Notes: a model not told the origin generated them from the letters alone. Positions 9,507 to 18,279 are shown, counted from the stretch's first letter. The stretch is DNA of 64,000 nt from Streptomyces sp. B21-083 (GCF_036898825.1 NZ_JARUND010000001.1:1364001-1428000); one strand, 5' to 3'. Numbers and translations are program-made.

Positions 9507-9757
9507 CGCCGTCACATCTCCCGTTCTACACTGCGGACCCAATGGGCACTATTTCGGACACGCCGCCCAGCCGTCCACGCGGCGGTCCGATGCCGGATGT
9601 CGCGCGTTATCGCCCCACTTGCCGCGATTCAGCACTGGTACAGCTTACGTTGTACAACGCGACATGGTCCGTCGGGGTGTCCCGCGCATCACAAGAACAC
9701 ACCGATTGGCGTCAAGATTCCTAGGGTGCCCGGGAGTTGACGTTTCCTTTGCAGACG
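9507..9757. promoter_or_regulatory. Hopanoid operon upstream region
   Basis: Read on the minus strand it holds GGAAT at 9721-9717, an exact 18-nt spacer, then GTT at 9698-9696. This fits the GGAAT-N18-GTT pattern known for the Streptomyces oxidative-stress sigma factor SigR. Further in is a perfect 12-bp palindrome, CGTTGTACAACG (9648-9659), a plausible repressor or activator site. A start near 9690 would give an untranslated leader of about 180 nt. The promoter assignment is inference from motif match only. Confidence 0.4.
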
Positions 9758-9792
9758 CGGGGCCCCACCGGAACAGTTCCGGCGGGGCCCCG
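9758..9792 (-). terminator. Strong hairpin after the ABC exporter operon
   Basis: CGGGGCCCC...GGGGCCCCG forms the outer stem, with a CCGGAAC/GTTCCGG inner stem and a one-base loop. It lies 34 nt past the ABC ATPase stop (9826) and before the hopanoid promoter. No U-tract follows, as is common in Streptomyces. It should separate the two same-strand operons. Confidence 0.75.
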
Positions 9793-9825
9793 ACTCGCCC
9801 GGCGACACGCCGGTGTACCGCCCGG

Positions 9826-10605
9826 CTACTTGCCGGTGAACTTCTCGTACTCCTTGAGGACCTCGTCCGTCGGGCCGTCCATGCGCAGTTCGCCGCGTTC
9901 CAGCCACAGGACGCGGTCGCAGGTGTCGCGGATGGACTTGTTGTTGTGGCTGACGAGGAACACCGTGCCGGCGTGCTTGCGCAGTTCGCGGATCCGGTCC
10001 TCGGAGCGCTTCTGGAAGGACCGGTCGCCGGTCGCCAGCGCCTCGTCGATCATCAGTACGTCATGGTCCTTGGCGGCGGCGATGGAGAACCGCAGCCGCG
10101 CCGCCATACCGGAGGAGTAGGTGCGCATCGGCAGGGTGATGAAGTCGCCCTTCTCGTTGATGCCGGAGAAGTCGACGATCTGCTGGTAGCGCTCCTTGAT
10201 CTCCTCGCGGGACATACCCATCGCGAGGCCGCCCAATATGACGTTCCGTTCGCCCGTGAGGTCGTTCATCAGGGCGGCGTTGACGCCGAGGAGAGAGGGC
10301 TGCCCGTCCGTGTACACGTAGCCGCTCTCGGCGGGGAGCAGACCGGCGATGGCACGCAACAGGGTCGACTTGCCGGAACCGTTGGAGCCGATCAGCCCGA
10401 CGGCCTCACCCCGGTACGAGACGAAGGAGACGCCCCGTACGGCGTGCACCTTGCGTACGCCCGGTGAGTCGCCGCGCCTGATGATGCGGCTGAGGGCGGA
10501 GGTTGCGCTGCCCTTGCCGGTCTTGGCGCCGTTGACGCGGTAGACGATGTGGAGCTCGTCCGCGATGACGGTGGGGATCTTGTCCCCGGGGATCGGGTCA
10601 GCCAC
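9826..10605 (-). CDS. ABC exporter ATPase (Wzt/TagH type, polysaccharide or teichoic-acid-like export)
   Basis: A 259-residue nucleotide-binding subunit with Walker A GSNGSGKS near residue 73, signature YSSGMAARLRFSIA near 168 and Walker B DVLMIDEA near 186. The Wzt/TagH family drives export of finished lipid-linked polymers. There is no C-terminal carbohydrate-binding domain, so recognition of a modified chain end is not expected. GTG 10605 overlaps the permease stop by 8 nt. It is the last gene of the seven-gene surface-polymer cluster and is followed by a strong hairpin. Confidence 0.9.
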   Translation of the reverse strand: MADPIPGDKIPTVIADELHIVYRVNGAKTGKGSATSALSRIIRRGDSPGVRKVHAVRGVSFVSYRGEAVGLIGSNGSGKSTLLRAIAGLLPAESGYVYTDGQPSLLGVNAALMNDLTGERNVILGGLAMGMSREEIKERYQQIVDFSGINEKGDFITLPMRTYSSGMAARLRFSIAAAKDHDVLMIDEALATGDRSFQKRSEDRIRELRKHAGTVFLVSHNNKSIRDTCDRVLWLERGELRMDGPTDEVLKEYEKFTGK

Positions 10606-11527
10606 GACCGTACCTCTCCTCCGACTGCCAGAAGTACACGAATCCGCCGACGGCGAAGAGCGCGGCCCAGGCGCCGGCGACCGCCCAGACGTGCGGCGGC
10701 AGGTTCTCCGGGCCGTAGCCGTCGATGAGCGCGAAGCGCATCAGGTCCATGTAGATGGCGGCCGGGTTCCACTGGAGGGCGTCGGCGACCCACCTGGGTT
10801 TGTCGGCGAGCATGACCGGGATGGAGAACATCACGCCGGACGCGTACATCCACGTGCGCATCACGAACGGCATCAGCTGGGCGAGGTCGGGAGTCGCCGA
10901 GCCCCACCGGGCCATGATCAGCGCGAGGCCGGTGTTGAACAGGAACTGGAGTGCCAGCGCCGGGACGATCAGCAGCCAGGACGCCTTGGGGTAGCTGCCG
11001 AAGCCGATCGACACCACGAACAGCACGAGCATCGAGAAGAGCAGCTGCTGGAGTTGCTGCAGCGCGAAGGAGACCGGCAGCGCGGCGCGCGGGAAGTGCA
11101 GGGCGCGCACCAGACCGAGGTTCCCGGAGATCGCGCGGACGCCCGCCATCACCGAGCTCTGCGTGAAGGTGAACACGAAGACGCCCGTGACGAGGAACGG
11201 GATGTACACCTCGCGGGGCATGCCGCGGTCGGCTTTGAGGATCACGCCGAAGATGAAGAAGTACACGGCCGCGTTCAGCAGCGGTGTGGCCACCTGCCAC
11301 AGCTGGCCGAGTTTGGCCTGGCTGTACTGGGCGGTCAGTTTCGCCTGCGAGAAGGCGAGGATGAAGTGACGCCGTCCCCAGAGCTGGCGGACGTACTCGA
11401 CGAGTCGAGGGCGGGCGCCGCTCACGGCGAGCCCGTACTTCGCGGCGAGTTCGGCCGCGGAGAGGCCGTCGTCGGGTGACGGTCGGTCGCTCACCGCGAC
11501 ACCGCCGTCATGCGTTGTCTCACTCAC
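10598..11527 (-). CDS. ABC-2 type exporter permease (Wzm/TagG type)
   Basis: A 309-residue membrane protein of the ABC-2 family. About 60 hydrophilic N-terminal residues precede six hydrophobic segments (for example AAVYFFIFGVIL, FLVTGVFVFTF, LLFSMLVLFVVSIGF, LLIVPALALQFLF, VWAVAGAWAALFAVGGFVYF). It pairs with the downstream ATPase to move polymer or lipid-linked glycan across the membrane. The GTG 11527 start has a poor ribosome-binding site; an internal GTG (VSDRPSPDD) is an alternative. A 99-nt gap separates it from the glycosyltransferase gene. Confidence 0.9.
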   Translation of the reverse strand: MSETTHDGGVAVSDRPSPDDGLSAAELAAKYGLAVSGARPRLVEYVRQLWGRRHFILAFSQAKLTAQYSQAKLGQLWQVATPLLNAAVYFFIFGVILKADRGMPREVYIPFLVTGVFVFTFTQSSVMAGVRAISGNLGLVRALHFPRAALPVSFALQQLQQLLFSMLVLFVVSIGFGSYPKASWLLIVPALALQFLFNTGLALIMARWGSATPDLAQLMPFVMRTWMYASGVMFSIPVMLADKPRWVADALQWNPAAIYMDLMRFALIDGYGPENLPPHVWAVAGAWAALFAVGGFVYFWQSEERYGRG

Positions 11528-11626
11528 AAATGGAAACTTTCGTCTTCAATATGCGCAGCTGAACGGGGCAGAGCGCGGGCCGGGTCCAGGATTCGGCCGG
11601 CCCGCGGGGCTCTCGGAGAGAGCTTG

Positions 11627-12511
11627 TCAGATCACTGGGGGGCGGCCCAGTCGGGTCAGCCGCCACACCGTACGCCACCGGATGGGCCGGCGGGGTCCGC
11701 ACGGGGTGGTCAGCCCCTCCTTGAACCCGCCCCACCAGGCTCTGAGCGCCGGGCGGGAGGGTCGGCGGAGAAGTGTGAGGAGCAGCCAGTCCCCCAGGTA
11801 GACCGGCACCAGGGGGGCGGGGAGGTTGCGGCGGGCCAGCCAGACCCGGTTGCGGGCGACCATGCGGTGGTAGACCGCGTGCCGCGAGGGCGCGGTCGCC
11901 GGATGGTAGAGCAGCATGTCGGCCCGGTAGTCGATCATCCAGCCGGCGTCGAGGGCCCGCCAGGCGAGGTCGGTCTCCTCGTGGGCGTAGAAGAACTCCT
12001 CGGGGAGGATGCCCACTTGGGCGAAGACCTTCGTACGGACGGCGTTGGCGCCGCCGAGGAAACTGGTGACGCGGGAACTGCGCATCGGGTCCGTGGTGCC
12101 CGGGCGGGGCACGTGGCGGCGCTGGGTGAGGCCGGTGTCGGGGTCGGCGATGCGGAAGCTGATGATGCCCAGGCGAGGGTCGGCGGTGAAGGCCCGGCGG
12201 CACAGTTCGGCGGTGTCCTGGTGGCCGAGGAGGCCGTCGTCGTCCAGGAACATCAGGATGTCGACGTCGCTGCCCGCCGGGCCGAACGCCTCGATACCGA
12301 CGTTGCGTCCGCCGGGGATGCCGAGGTTCTCGGGCAGCTCGACGCTCCGTACGCCCTCGGGGAGGTCCGGGACGGGCGAGCCGTTGCCGACCACGACGAC
12401 CTGGACCGGGTCGCCCTCCTGTTTGGCGATCGAGTCGACGAGGGCGCGCAGTTCGTCGGGGCGGTTGCCCATGGTGATGATCACCGCGCCGACTCTCATC
12501 CCGGTACTCAC
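11627..12511 (-). CDS. Family 2 glycosyltransferase
   Basis: A 294-residue GT-A fold enzyme. Residues 8-110 show the nucleotide-sugar domain: VGAVIITMGNRPDELRALVDSI, then FLDDDGL holding the metal-binding DxD, and later EEFFYAHEETDLAWRA, the acceptor/base ED-type motif. The C-terminal third is basic (RRPSRPALRAW...), suggesting membrane-surface association. GTG 12511 overlaps the preceding stop (GTGA). It probably adds a sugar to the product of the two CDP-alcohol phosphotransferases; the sugar and linkage cannot be read from the sequence. Confidence 0.88.
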   Translation of the reverse strand: MSTGMRVGAVIITMGNRPDELRALVDSIAKQEGDPVQVVVVGNGSPVPDLPEGVRSVELPENLGIPGGRNVGIEAFGPAGSDVDILMFLDDDGLLGHQDTAELCRRAFTADPRLGIISFRIADPDTGLTQRRHVPRPGTTDPMRSSRVTSFLGGANAVRTKVFAQVGILPEEFFYAHEETDLAWRALDAGWMIDYRADMLLYHPATAPSRHAVYHRMVARNRVWLARRNLPAPLVPVYLGDWLLLTLLRRPSRPALRAWWGGFKEGLTTPCGPRRPIRWRTVWRLTRLGRPPVI

Positions 12512-13290
12512 CGCAACCTGCTCGACGCGAGGATGGACACGAGGTGCAGCACGGTCTGCAGGATCGCGATACCGGCCAGGACCGCGATGCCCAGGCGGGT
12601 CCAGAACAGGTCGCCGCCGATGACGTCGAGGAGCGCCACGAAGAGGATGAACAGGCTCGCCTCGATGCCGCCGATCAGCCGGTGGAACCTGAGCGCGGCG
12701 GCGGCCTTACGCGCCAGGGCGAGCCCCTCGGAGCGCGGCACCGACAGCTCGTCCTTGGCGGCGGCCAGACCGCTGCGGGTCCTGGCGACGTCCACCAGGT
12801 CGGTCTCCGCCTTGATCAGGATCGCGCCGAGAGCGGCCAGGGTGCCGATGAACGCCCACAGCCACTCGGGGCTCCCGGAGCCGTCCCACAGGTCGGCGCC
12901 GCGCAGGCCGAAGCCGATCAGCAGGGCCGCCTCGGAGAGGTAGTGGCCGATGCGGTCGAGGTACACGCCGGTGATCGAGGTCTGGTTGCGCCAGCGGGCG
13001 AGTTCCCCGTCGACGCAGTCGAGGAGCAGGTACAGCTGCATCAGTACGACGGCCAGGACCGCGCCGGTGAGGCCCGGCACCAAGAGCGCCGCGCCTGCCG
13101 TGCCGCCCGCGACGACCATCAGGTACGTGAGCTGGTTGGGCGTGATCCTGGTGTCCACCAGGTAGCGGTCGACCCGCAGGGACACCTCGCGCATGTAGAG
13201 GCGTCCCGCCCAGTGCTCGCCGCTGCGCCGGTCCTTCACCCCTTCGGGGTGGACGACGGGGCGTAGTTCAGCTACCGATGGCCTTGACAT
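12508..13290 (-). CDS. CDP-alcohol phosphotransferase family membrane protein, variant active site
   Basis: 260 residues with about six hydrophobic segments. The family motif DX2DGX2ARX8GX3DX3D is present as D91, D94-G95, A98-R99, G108 and D112, but the last Asp is His116 (DRIGHY). That Asp is normally the catalytic base, so this copy may use another residue, have changed specificity, or be a partner of the second, canonical paralogue at 15066-16919. ATG 13290 overlaps the dehydrogenase gene by 23 nt. Confidence 0.85.
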   Translation of the reverse strand: MSRPSVAELRPVVHPEGVKDRRSGEHWAGRLYMREVSLRVDRYLVDTRITPNQLTYLMVVAGGTAGAALLVPGLTGAVLAVVLMQLYLLLDCVDGELARWRNQTSITGVYLDRIGHYLSEAALLIGFGLRGADLWDGSGSPEWLWAFIGTLAALGAILIKAETDLVDVARTRSGLAAAKDELSVPRSEGLALARKAAAALRFHRLIGGIEASLFILFVALLDVIGGDLFWTRLGIAVLAGIAILQTVLHLVSILASSRLR

Positions 13291-14329
13291 AGTCCGCGTA
13301 CGTGTCCTTGATCTGGTCGTATCTGAGGTCGAGGTGTTCCAGGATCGTGTAGCGACCGGGTCTGGTCTGCGGGGCGTACTCGACGACCCGTACGAACTCG
13401 TCCGTGGTGAAGCCGATCTCCTCCGGCAGCACCGGCAGCCCGTGCCGGCGCAACACCTCGGCCATGTACGCCGACTCCTCGTGCGCGCCCCGCAGATGCA
13501 TGGCGAAGGCGGCGCCGAGGCCGCACTGTTCGCCGTGGCTCGCGGCCCGCCTGGGGTACAGCAGGTCGAAGGCGTGGTTGATCTCGTGGCAGGCGCCGGA
13601 GGACGGGCGGGAGTCGCCCGACACCGACATGGCGATACCGGTGAGGACCAGGGCCTCGGCCAGCACCTGGAGGAACGCGTTGTCGCCGACCCCGCCGGGG
13701 TGGCGCAGCACGGCCTCGCCCGCCTGGCGGGCCATCGCGGCGGCGAGGCCGTCGATCTTCTCCCCGTTGACCTGACTTGCCAGCTCCCAGTCGGCGACCG
13801 CGGAGATGTTCGACATGGCGTCGCCGATCCCGGAGCGCACGAACCGCGCCGGGGCCTCGCGGATCACGTCGAGGTCGATGACGACCGCGATCGGGTTGGG
13901 TACGCCGTACGAGCCGCGCCCCGCGTCGTTGTCGAGGGTGGCGACCGGGGAGCAGAGACCGTCGTGCGCGAGGTTGGTGGCGACGGCGACGAGGGGCAGC
14001 CCGACCCGGGCGGCGGCGAACTTGGCGCAGTCGATGATCCGGCCGCCGCCGAGGCCGACCACGGCGTCGTAGTGGCCGGACTTGATGGCGTCGGCCAGCC
14101 GGATCGCGTCGTCGATGGTGCCGCCGGCGACCTCGTACCAGCTGGCGCCGGGCAGCGCGGGGGTGAGCCGCGCGCGCAGCTTGGCGCCGGAACCGGAACT
14201 GACCGCGACGGCGATCTTCCCGGAGTGCGAGATCCGCTGGTCGAACAGCACGTCCGCCAGGTGGTCCAGGGCCCCCCGGCGGATGTCGACGACGACCGGC
14301 GAGGGGATCAGCCTCGTCAGTACCGGCAC
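13268..14329 (-). CDS. Glycerol-1-phosphate dehydrogenase-like protein (iron-containing ADH / DHQS superfamily)
   Basis: A 353-residue protein of the family that includes archaeal G1P dehydrogenase and Bacillus AraM. It shows the NAD-binding GLGGGRIIDCAKF stretch near residue 92, TNLAHDGLCSP, and metal-ligand candidates in SGIGDAMSN, CHEINHAFD and SHGEQCG. The likely reaction is reduction of DHAP to sn-glycerol-1-phosphate. GTG 14329 overlaps the nucleotidyltransferase stop by 13 nt. Its position between a nucleotidyltransferase and CDP-alcohol transferases suggests it supplies the polyol phosphate that is activated and transferred. Substrate identity is inference. Confidence 0.8.
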   Translation of the reverse strand: MPVLTRLIPSPVVVDIRRGALDHLADVLFDQRISHSGKIAVAVSSGSGAKLRARLTPALPGASWYEVAGGTIDDAIRLADAIKSGHYDAVVGLGGGRIIDCAKFAAARVGLPLVAVATNLAHDGLCSPVATLDNDAGRGSYGVPNPIAVVIDLDVIREAPARFVRSGIGDAMSNISAVADWELASQVNGEKIDGLAAAMARQAGEAVLRHPGGVGDNAFLQVLAEALVLTGIAMSVSGDSRPSSGACHEINHAFDLLYPRRAASHGEQCGLGAAFAMHLRGAHEESAYMAEVLRRHGLPVLPEEIGFTTDEFVRVVEYAPQTRPGRYTILEHLDLRYDQIKDTYADYVKAIGS

Positions 14330-15069
14330 GCGATCTCCCGTCCTCGGGCGAGATCGGCGTGGTTGTCTATCTCGACCCACGGGACCTCGCCGATGGGTGC
14401 CACGTCGATGCGGAAACCACGGTCGACCAGTTCCTGGTAACCGTGCTCGTAGAACTGCTGGGGGTCGGACTCCCACACGGTCTTCAGGGCGTCGGCCAGG
14501 TCGGCGGCGGCGGCGCCCTCGATGAGGGTGACGCCGATGTACTCACCGGTGGCCGCCGCGGGGTCCATCAGCTTGGTGATCTTCCGTACGCCCTGTTCCG
14601 GGTCCACGATCACCTTCATCTCCTCGTCGGCGAGATCCTTCACCGTGTCGAGGGCCAGGATGATGCGCTTCCCGTCACCGCGCGCGGCGAGCAGCGTCCG
14701 CTCGACGGAGACGGGGTGCACGGTGTCGCCGTTGGCGAGGATCACCCCGTCGGCGAGGGCGTCCCGGCCGCACCAGAGGGAGTAGGCGTTGTTCCACTCC
14801 TCGGCGCGGTCGTTGTCGATGAGGGTGAGCTTCAGCCCGTACTTCTTCTCCAGGGCCGTCCGCCGCTCGTACACGGCTTCCTTGCGGTAGCCGACGATGA
14901 TCGCCACCTCGCTGAGGCCGATCTCGGCGAAGTTGGCGAGGGTGAGGTCGAGCACGGTGGGGCCGTCCTCGTCGCCCGCTGGGCCGACCTGCACGAGAGC
15001 CTTGGGCAGGCTGTCGGTGTAGGGGCGCAGACGCCGTCCGGCGCCGGCCGCCAGCACGAGGCCGATCAT
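14317..15069 (-). CDS. NTP-transferase family sugar/polyol-phosphate nucleotidyltransferase
   Basis: 250 residues. It starts with the Rossmann-like signature LVLAAGAGRRLRPYTDSLPKAL (residues 4-25), where the Gly-rich loop and Lys bind the NTP. NGDTVH near 117 provides the metal-binding Asp, and VEIDNHADL near 238 the second Asp. Relatives include choline-phosphate and inositol-phosphate cytidylyltransferases, so a CDP-alcohol is the natural guess in this context. ATG 15069 overlaps the preceding stop (ATGA). Confidence 0.85.
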   Translation of the reverse strand: MIGLVLAAGAGRRLRPYTDSLPKALVQVGPAGDEDGPTVLDLTLANFAEIGLSEVAIIVGYRKEAVYERRTALEKKYGLKLTLIDNDRAEEWNNAYSLWCGRDALADGVILANGDTVHPVSVERTLLAARGDGKRIILALDTVKDLADEEMKVIVDPEQGVRKITKLMDPAAATGEYIGVTLIEGAAAADLADALKTVWESDPQQFYEHGYQELVDRGFRIDVAPIGEVPWVEIDNHADLARGREIACRY

Positions 15070-16919
15070 GCGGGTACTCCTTCGTCGTGGACGGCGGGGG
15101 CGCCGCCCTGGTGGGCGATCACCCAGTAGCGGATGCTCTCGGCGAGCACCAGCAGGGCCACGGCCACGGCGAGGACCGTGAGCGCGACCACGAACTGCGA
15201 GGCGGTGAGCAGCGCGGCCAGTACGACGACCACCAGTGTCCGGCCCTCGTGCCCGCCGCTCGCCCGTACCAGCCAGCGCGGGGGCGCTCCGGCGTTGCCA
15301 CGGATGCGGTACACCGTGTCGTAGTGATGGTAGGCGACGGCGGCCACGAGGCCGAAAGCCGCGGGAAGTGCTCCATTTGCCTCCGCTTTGCCCGCGAGAA
15401 GGAGGACTGTGCCGTATTCGGCGGCCCGGAAGAGCGGGGGGACGAGCCAGTCGAGGCGGCCCATGAGGGGCAGTGCGACCGCGCCGCCCGCGCTGAGCAC
15501 GTACAACACGGAGAGGGCCACGGGGATCGGGCTGCCGTACCCGCACGCCCATACGGCGAAGATCAGCACCGCCGTACCTTCCAGCGCGAGGAGGAGGCGC
15601 GAGCCGCCCGTTGTACGCCCGGGGACGCGCCCGACCAGCTCCGCGAGCGGCCCGCTGTCCGCGAGGTCCGCCAGGGCCTGTGCAGCGCGCTCGGTGCGCT
15701 GGGCCTTTCGGGTGAGTGAGCGCAGGACGCGGCCCGCCGTGGTGTACGTGGCCGCGAAGCCGCAGCCGACGAGCAGCACGGTGAAGGTGGCCCGGGGAGT
15801 GGTGAGGGCGGTGAGCACGGCGATCAGGGCCCAGCGCTCGCCGATCGGCAGGACGATCATCCGTCGCACCCAGACCGTCCAGCCGACGCCGTCCAGACGG
15901 TCGGAGAGGGCGGCCGTGGGGCTGGTGTTCGCCGTCGCGGCCGGGTCTCCGGCGTTCGCCTCGTTGAAGGCGAAGTCGACGACGTGCCGGCAGCTCTGCA
16001 GGACCATCGCGCCGAGGGCCAGCGCCCATACGTCGTCGCCGGCGCGTGCCGCCCCGAGTGCGAGGCCCGCGTAGAAGGCGTACTCCTTTGCGCGGTCGAA
16101 GGTGGCGTCCAGCCAGGCGCCGAGCGTCGAGTACTGGAGGGAGTAGCGGGCGAGCTGGCCGTCCGCGCAGTCCAGGACGAAGGAGACCAGGAGGAGCAGG
16201 CCCGCCGTGACGTAGCCGCCGCGGGTGCCGGTGGCCGCGCAGCCGGCCGCGATCAGCGCGGTGAGCAGCGAGGCGGTGGTGACCTGGTTCGGGGTGAGGC
16301 CCCGGCGGGCGCACCAGCGGGCCAGATAGCGGGAGTAGGGGCTGACGCAGAAGGTGGTGAAGAAGCCGTCCCGGGACTTCACGGCCGACTTCAGGCGTAC
16401 GGCCTCGTCGTCGACGGCGGCGACGGCCCGCCGTGCCTCGTCGCGGGCCTCGGGGTCGGCGGGGACGGCGGCGGTCAGGCTGCCAAGACCGGGGCGGTGG
16501 ATGTCGGCGCCGTCCGCGTCCAGGGCGAAGGCGATGCGGTCGGCGAGGCTGTCCACGGCGACGGCGGAAGCGGCGAAGGCGGCTTTGCCGGGGTTCGTCG
16601 GGGCGTCGCCGCTCGCGGAGATCTCCCGGGCCAGTACGCGGGTCAGGGCGGTGCGGCCGGCGCCGGGCTGTGCCGACAGGGCGCCCGGTACCGCGGCGAG
16701 CGGGAAGCGGGGGTCGGTGAGACCGAGGCGCAGCGCGTGGAGGTGGCCGACGAAGCGGGCGTCGACTACGGCGACCCGTTCGTCACAGGGCGATTCGGCG
16801 ATGAGGGTCTCGGTGTCGGCGACGTCGGTCGCGCTCCGCACGTCGAAGCCGAGGGACCGCAGATCGCCCTCGATCGACGATCCGGGAACCGGCTGACCCG
16901 TGAGGATGGCGGTCGGCAA
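15066..16919 (-). CDS. Large CDP-alcohol phosphotransferase membrane protein with N-terminal extension
   Basis: 617 residues. The first 180 or so are soluble and of no family I can name. From about 195 there is a CDP-alcohol phosphotransferase core with the complete motif D250, D253-G254, A257-R258, G267, D271, D275. After it come further hydrophobic segments to the C-terminus (for example LLLALEGTAVLIFAVWACG, TLVVVVLAALLTASQFVVALTVLAVAVALLVLAESI). TTG 16919 is chosen for the GGGAG at proper spacing. It is the first gene of the surface-polymer operon and carries the only canonical active site of the two paralogues. Confidence 0.85.
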   Translation of the reverse strand: MPTAILTGQPVPGSSIEGDLRSLGFDVRSATDVADTETLIAESPCDERVAVVDARFVGHLHALRLGLTDPRFPLAAVPGALSAQPGAGRTALTRVLAREISASGDAPTNPGKAAFAASAVAVDSLADRIAFALDADGADIHRPGLGSLTAAVPADPEARDEARRAVAAVDDEAVRLKSAVKSRDGFFTTFCVSPYSRYLARWCARRGLTPNQVTTASLLTALIAAGCAATGTRGGYVTAGLLLLVSFVLDCADGQLARYSLQYSTLGAWLDATFDRAKEYAFYAGLALGAARAGDDVWALALGAMVLQSCRHVVDFAFNEANAGDPAATANTSPTAALSDRLDGVGWTVWVRRMIVLPIGERWALIAVLTALTTPRATFTVLLVGCGFAATYTTAGRVLRSLTRKAQRTERAAQALADLADSGPLAELVGRVPGRTTGGSRLLLALEGTAVLIFAVWACGYGSPIPVALSVLYVLSAGGAVALPLMGRLDWLVPPLFRAAEYGTVLLLAGKAEANGALPAAFGLVAAVAYHHYDTVYRIRGNAGAPPRWLVRASGGHEGRTLVVVVLAALLTASQFVVALTVLAVAVALLVLAESIRYWVIAHQGGAPAVHDEGVPA

Positions 16920-17340
16920 CCGAACTCACTCCCTGGACACCGACGTGTGCACGCCGGTCCTGTACGTGATGGTGGGGGAACCCTGACCCACGGTGGCCGG
17001 GCAGCATGTCGGCAGAGGCTATCGGATGGTGCCTCGCCTGTGCTCACCGGCCGTTCGAGGTCCGATTCCGGCGGCCCGGCGGCCACCGAGCCCCGGTCAT
17101 CATGGGCGACCCCACCCGCCGCGCACAAACCGTCGCCCCGCACGGGCCCCGGTCCGCCGGTCGGGGCGGCGGGCGTCACCCGGCGAGCGATCACGATCTC
17201 CGCACCTTCTGACCTGCGTTTCGTTTCCGCAGGTCAGGGCACATGACAACGGTGTTCAGTGCCGCGTTGCCACATACCCCCCACCCGTAGTTCACTGATC
17301 CCGGGACGGGGCTCGGCACGAACACCAGGAGGCGGCTTCC
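16920..17340. other. Divergent intergenic region, surface-polymer operon / cation efflux gene
   Basis: This 421-bp stretch lies between two divergent genes and must hold both promoters. The clear element is a perfect 10-bp inverted repeat, CTGACCTGCG / CGCAGGTCAG (17209-17218 and 17228-17237), with a 9-nt spacer, 104 nt upstream of the efflux gene. It could be a regulator site. No coding sequence or RNA gene is convincing here. Confidence 0.5.
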
Positions 17341-18279
17341 ATGGGGGCTGGGCACGACCACGGACACGCGCACGGCGCGCCGACCACGGGTACGGCGGCA
17401 GCGGCGTACCGCGGGCGGCTGCGTTTCGCGCTGGCCATCACGCTCACCGTCATGGTCGTCGAGATCGTCGGCGGGCTCGTCGCCGACTCGCTCGCGCTCA
17501 TCGCGGACGCCGCGCACATGGCGACGGACGCGCTGGGCCTCGGCATGGCGCTCCTCGCGATCCACTTCGCGAACCGCCCACCGAGCGGCAACCGCACCTT
17601 CGGGTACGCCCGGGCCGAGATCCTCGCCGCGCTCGCCAACTGTCTGCTGCTGCTCGGCGTCGGTGGCTACGTCCTGTACGAGGCGATCCAGCGGTTCGTC
17701 ACGCCCGCGGAGACCGAGGGCGGGGTGACCGTCGTCTTCGGCCTGATCGGCCTGGTGGCGAACATGATCTCGCTGGCGATGCTGATGCGCGGCCAGAAGG
17801 AGAGCCTGAACGTGCGGGGCGCCTTCCTGGAGGTCGCCGCGGACGCGCTGGGCTCGGTGGCGGTGCTGATCTCGGCGGCGGTCATCATGGCGACGGGCTG
17901 GCAGCGGGCCGACCCCATCGCCTCGGTCGTCATCGGTGTGATGATCGTCCCGCGTACCTGGAAGCTGCTGCGCGAGACCCTGAACGTGCTCCTGGAGGCG
18001 GCTCCCCGGGACGTCGACATGGCGGATGTGCGGGCGCACATACTGGCGTTGCCCGGCGTGGAGGACGTACACGATCTGCACGCCTGGACGATCACCTCGG
18101 GGATGCCGGTGCTGTCGGCGCACGTGGTCGTCAGTTCGGAGGTGCTGAGCGGGATCGGGCACGAGAAGATGCTGCACGAGCTCCAGGGCTGTCTGGGCGA
18201 CCACTTCGACGTGGAGCACTGCACCTTCCAGCTGGAGCCCGGCGGCCACGCCGAGCACGAGTCGAAACTCTGCCTCTGA
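17341..18279 (+). CDS. Cation diffusion facilitator family metal exporter (CzcD/ZitB-like)
   Basis: A 312-residue, six-helix antiporter that expels Zn2+ or a similar metal in exchange for protons. The N-terminus is His-rich (GHDHGHAHG, residues 4-12), a likely metal-loading segment. Transport-site motifs are ADAAHMATDALGL (HxxxD, near 59-63) and LEVAADALGS in helix 5, the E-V-x-x-D variant seen in CzcD. The cytoplasmic C-terminal domain includes HDLHAWTITSG. GAGG upstream supports the ATG. Regulation may involve the inverted repeat at 17209-17237. Confidence 0.92.
   Translation: MGAGHDHGHAHGAPTTGTAAAAYRGRLRFALAITLTVMVVEIVGGLVADSLALIADAAHMATDALGLGMALLAIHFANRPPSGNRTFGYARAEILAALANCLLLLGVGGYVLYEAIQRFVTPAETEGGVTVVFGLIGLVANMISLAMLMRGQKESLNVRGAFLEVAADALGSVAVLISAAVIMATGWQRADPIASVVIGVMIVPRTWKLLRETLNVLLEAAPRDVDMADVRAHILALPGVEDVHDLHAWTITSGMPVLSAHVVVSSEVLSGIGHEKMLHELQGCLGDHFDVEHCTFQLEPGGHAEHESKLCL

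Noticed and set aside
17040..17085. tRNA-like T-arm (GTTCGAGGTCCGATTCCGG)
   Set aside because: No acceptor, D or anticodon stems can be drawn around it.
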